From Dendrobium chrysotoxum (lineage: Eukaryota; Streptophyta; Magnoliopsida; Asparagales; Orchidaceae), in contig CM034310.1 of the NCBI GenBank assembly GCA_019925795.1, positions 14,466,764 through 14,530,763 of the forward strand: a stretch of 64,000 nucleotides of DNA. Reading direction: 5' to 3'. The notes beneath the pieces were generated by a model, which was given only the letters and a program-made list of their open reading frames with translations, searched no databases and was not told the DNA's origin. A program made the translations under genes and the position numbers. This document shows positions 62,209 through 64,000 of this stretch, one piece after another. Positions within the stretch are counted from its first letter, which is position 1. Each line of letters opens with the position of its first letter.

Positions 62209-63790
62209 GTAATATCCATAGAGCCAAGACCCGGGTAATTACTATTGTTGTTTATTTAATTTTGATCTAATTGGTAATTATAAGTCCTAGAGTGTCTAAC
62301 AGACCCTCTAGTAAGTCATGAAGTGAATTAGTGAAGTGAATTTTTATTCATTAAAATTTTCTCTAGGAGCATCCCAATACTGAGTGGGTAGTGCCATGTC
62401 ATTGAGCTCTCGGATAAGGAAATGAATTTGAACGTATGCTACGGTGCTGGGACGCATCACCACGACATTAAACCCTTAGATGAAGAGATTCTATGGGAGT
62501 GTAGTAGAATTATGGTTTATAGATATAAAAGATCTTAAACCATTTGCTAATTTACCCCAAACCCCAGCTATTGTTGGAGAAGAAAGGAAGAGATGGGGGA
62601 GGAGAAGAGGAGAGATAAAGAAAAAGGGGATTTGGCCACCAAAGCTTGGGATTTGTCCATCAGTCCTGTTCAGAATATTGTAGAGCACGAGGTAGACTTT
62701 TGAACTTCTATCTTTGATTTTAATTTCAGTGATTTATTAAAAGTTATGAATAAAAATATATTTTTCTCAAGTTTTATGACATTTTCATCATATAAGTTTT
62801 AATAAGCTATCGCATGCTTTATCCTAAATAAATTGACTATAAAATATCAAATTTTTACAAGTTGGGTTTTCCTATATAAATTTTTGAGCATATAACTAAA
62901 TTAAGGCTTTTTGGCATTTGTAGTAGTTGTATAAAAGTTTTAAAATATTCATATGAATATCCTTATGAAGGTGGAAGTTGAACAAGAAAAGTTTAATGGG
63001 TATAATATTATACATGTAATGTAGCCCTTTACTGAAAATTCATTCATTATCTTAGTATTGCATTTGCACTTGCACTGTTTATAACATGGCATTAGAGATG
63101 TTCTGATATGTGAAAAAGTGTAATCTTTGATATGTTACAAGGGCGTTGAATGTTCTGTTCTGGCCCCATTTGCTTAGAATGGTTGTGAGAGGGATTCTAG
63201 TCCCACTTGTTGAGAGTGGGTGTGAGAGGTTATGTGACACTATTTTATTCTAATTCTAGCCCTACTAGTTATATACAGGTGTAAGGTTAAAGGGAGATAG
63301 TAGTTGAGTTATAAGCAAACATCAGGATACATGCATTATGATCATTGCATTGCATATGTTAATATTTCAATAAATTGAGTATAGGTAATATTCTAAATTG
63401 AATGTTAAAAATGTCTAAATTTATGTATGAACTTAGATGAAATGTGAAAGTCAAGTGCAAGTAAAACTTTGATGGAAGTGTTATGTGATGTATCTGAAAT
63501 CTCTACAAAAGTGGCTTTAAAGATATGGGTAAGAACTTTGAAATCAAGCATACCATGAAACCCTAGAAAATCATATTCTGTTGGTATTTTATTTATTCTT
63601 TGCAAGTTATAGTATTTTTATTCAAACTACTACTTCATATTTTAATGGACACAAATATTTGTGATGGCCTATGAAGGAAGTCCATTGAGTTGGTTATTCT
63701 CATTCTATGATTTTTTGATATTTTAGAAAAAGGTAAAGCACAGTGGAGTAGAAAGGTGTAGAGCCAAGATCTTGTGAGTTTGAGTATTTA
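62209..63790. repeat. Possible solo LTR of a gypsy-type element
   Basis: 'tgtaatatccatagagccaa' at 62209 resembles the start of a gypsy LTR (tgtaataccc type). Phrases 'acggtgctgggacgcatcac' (62441) and 'ggttgtgagagggattctag' (63181) resemble text of such LTRs. There is no second LTR, primer site or pol. The far end is not fixed. Short frames at 62480-62688 are incidental. Confidence 0.3.
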
Positions 63791-63855
63791 AGGTTTTATT
63801 TTGTAATCCAATTTCAATTATTTTGATGTATAGATGATGAAAAGTTAATTGGATT

Positions 63856-63883
63856 ATATATATATATATATATATATATACAT
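63856..63883. repeat. (TA)n microsatellite
   Basis: A perfect TA run of 28 bases followed by catacat. Confidence 0.95.
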
Positions 63884-64000
63884 ACATTTTTGATGAAATG
63901 AATTATATTAAATTACTTTATCATTTAGATTTTCTTTTAGTAGCGCTGGTTGTCTTTGTTAATAGTTGAGCTATAATTATCGGTTTAGGGTTTCAATTTG

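Overview
The window looks like nuclear DNA of a flowering plant. It is AT-rich and intron-bearing, and it is dominated by decayed plant-type transposons: a Sirevirus-like Ty1/copia element, two Ty3/gypsy elements, RTE-type LINE pieces and MITEs. There is no bacterial operon, rRNA, tRNA or CRISPR array. I see no basis for naming the species. One 500-N assembly gap lies at 21139-21638.

Left third (1-21138). A degenerate ~96-bp tandem array (1-2050) is followed by a short spacer and about 8 kb of a 51-bp satellite (2391-10452, ~158 units). A minus-strand Sirevirus-like copia element abuts the satellite. Its long LTR is at 10453-11963, followed by polypurine tracts, an envelope-like ORF, a block of palindromes, then pol and gag read toward lower coordinates. 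A second LTR-like copy (19731-21138) cuts straight into gag and runs into the gap. All its ORFs are broken.

Middle and right (25666-59395). The only host gene I can support is on the minus strand: a 215-residue HNH-endonuclease-domain protein in four exons. Exon 1 lies at 59395-58955, while exons 2-4 lie at 27681-27643, 26311-26227 and 25748-25666. Every junction has GT/AG borders and the frame is continuous, so intron 1 is about 31.3 kb. That intron is a transposon landfill. It holds an inverted pair of a ~5-6.5 kb non-coding repeat (A at 29931-35183, B at 56690-50121), a foldback MITE, a copia integrase fragment, a plus-strand gypsy remnant with an extra inverted LTR, a gypsy gag fragment, a minus-strand Tekay/Del-like gypsy of ~8.2 kb (41967-50120), and two RTE LINE fragments that are out of order. 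The Tekay-like element has the same orientation as the gene.

Right flank (59396-64000). This is AT-rich DNA upstream of the gene with (TA)n microsatellites, one MITE and a possible solo LTR. I find no other gene there.

The points most worth following are the HNH gene split by a 31-kb heterochromatin-like intron, the inverted A/B repeats inside it with structure-conserving hairpin motifs, and the 51-bp satellite whose every unit carries an 8-bp-stem hairpin.
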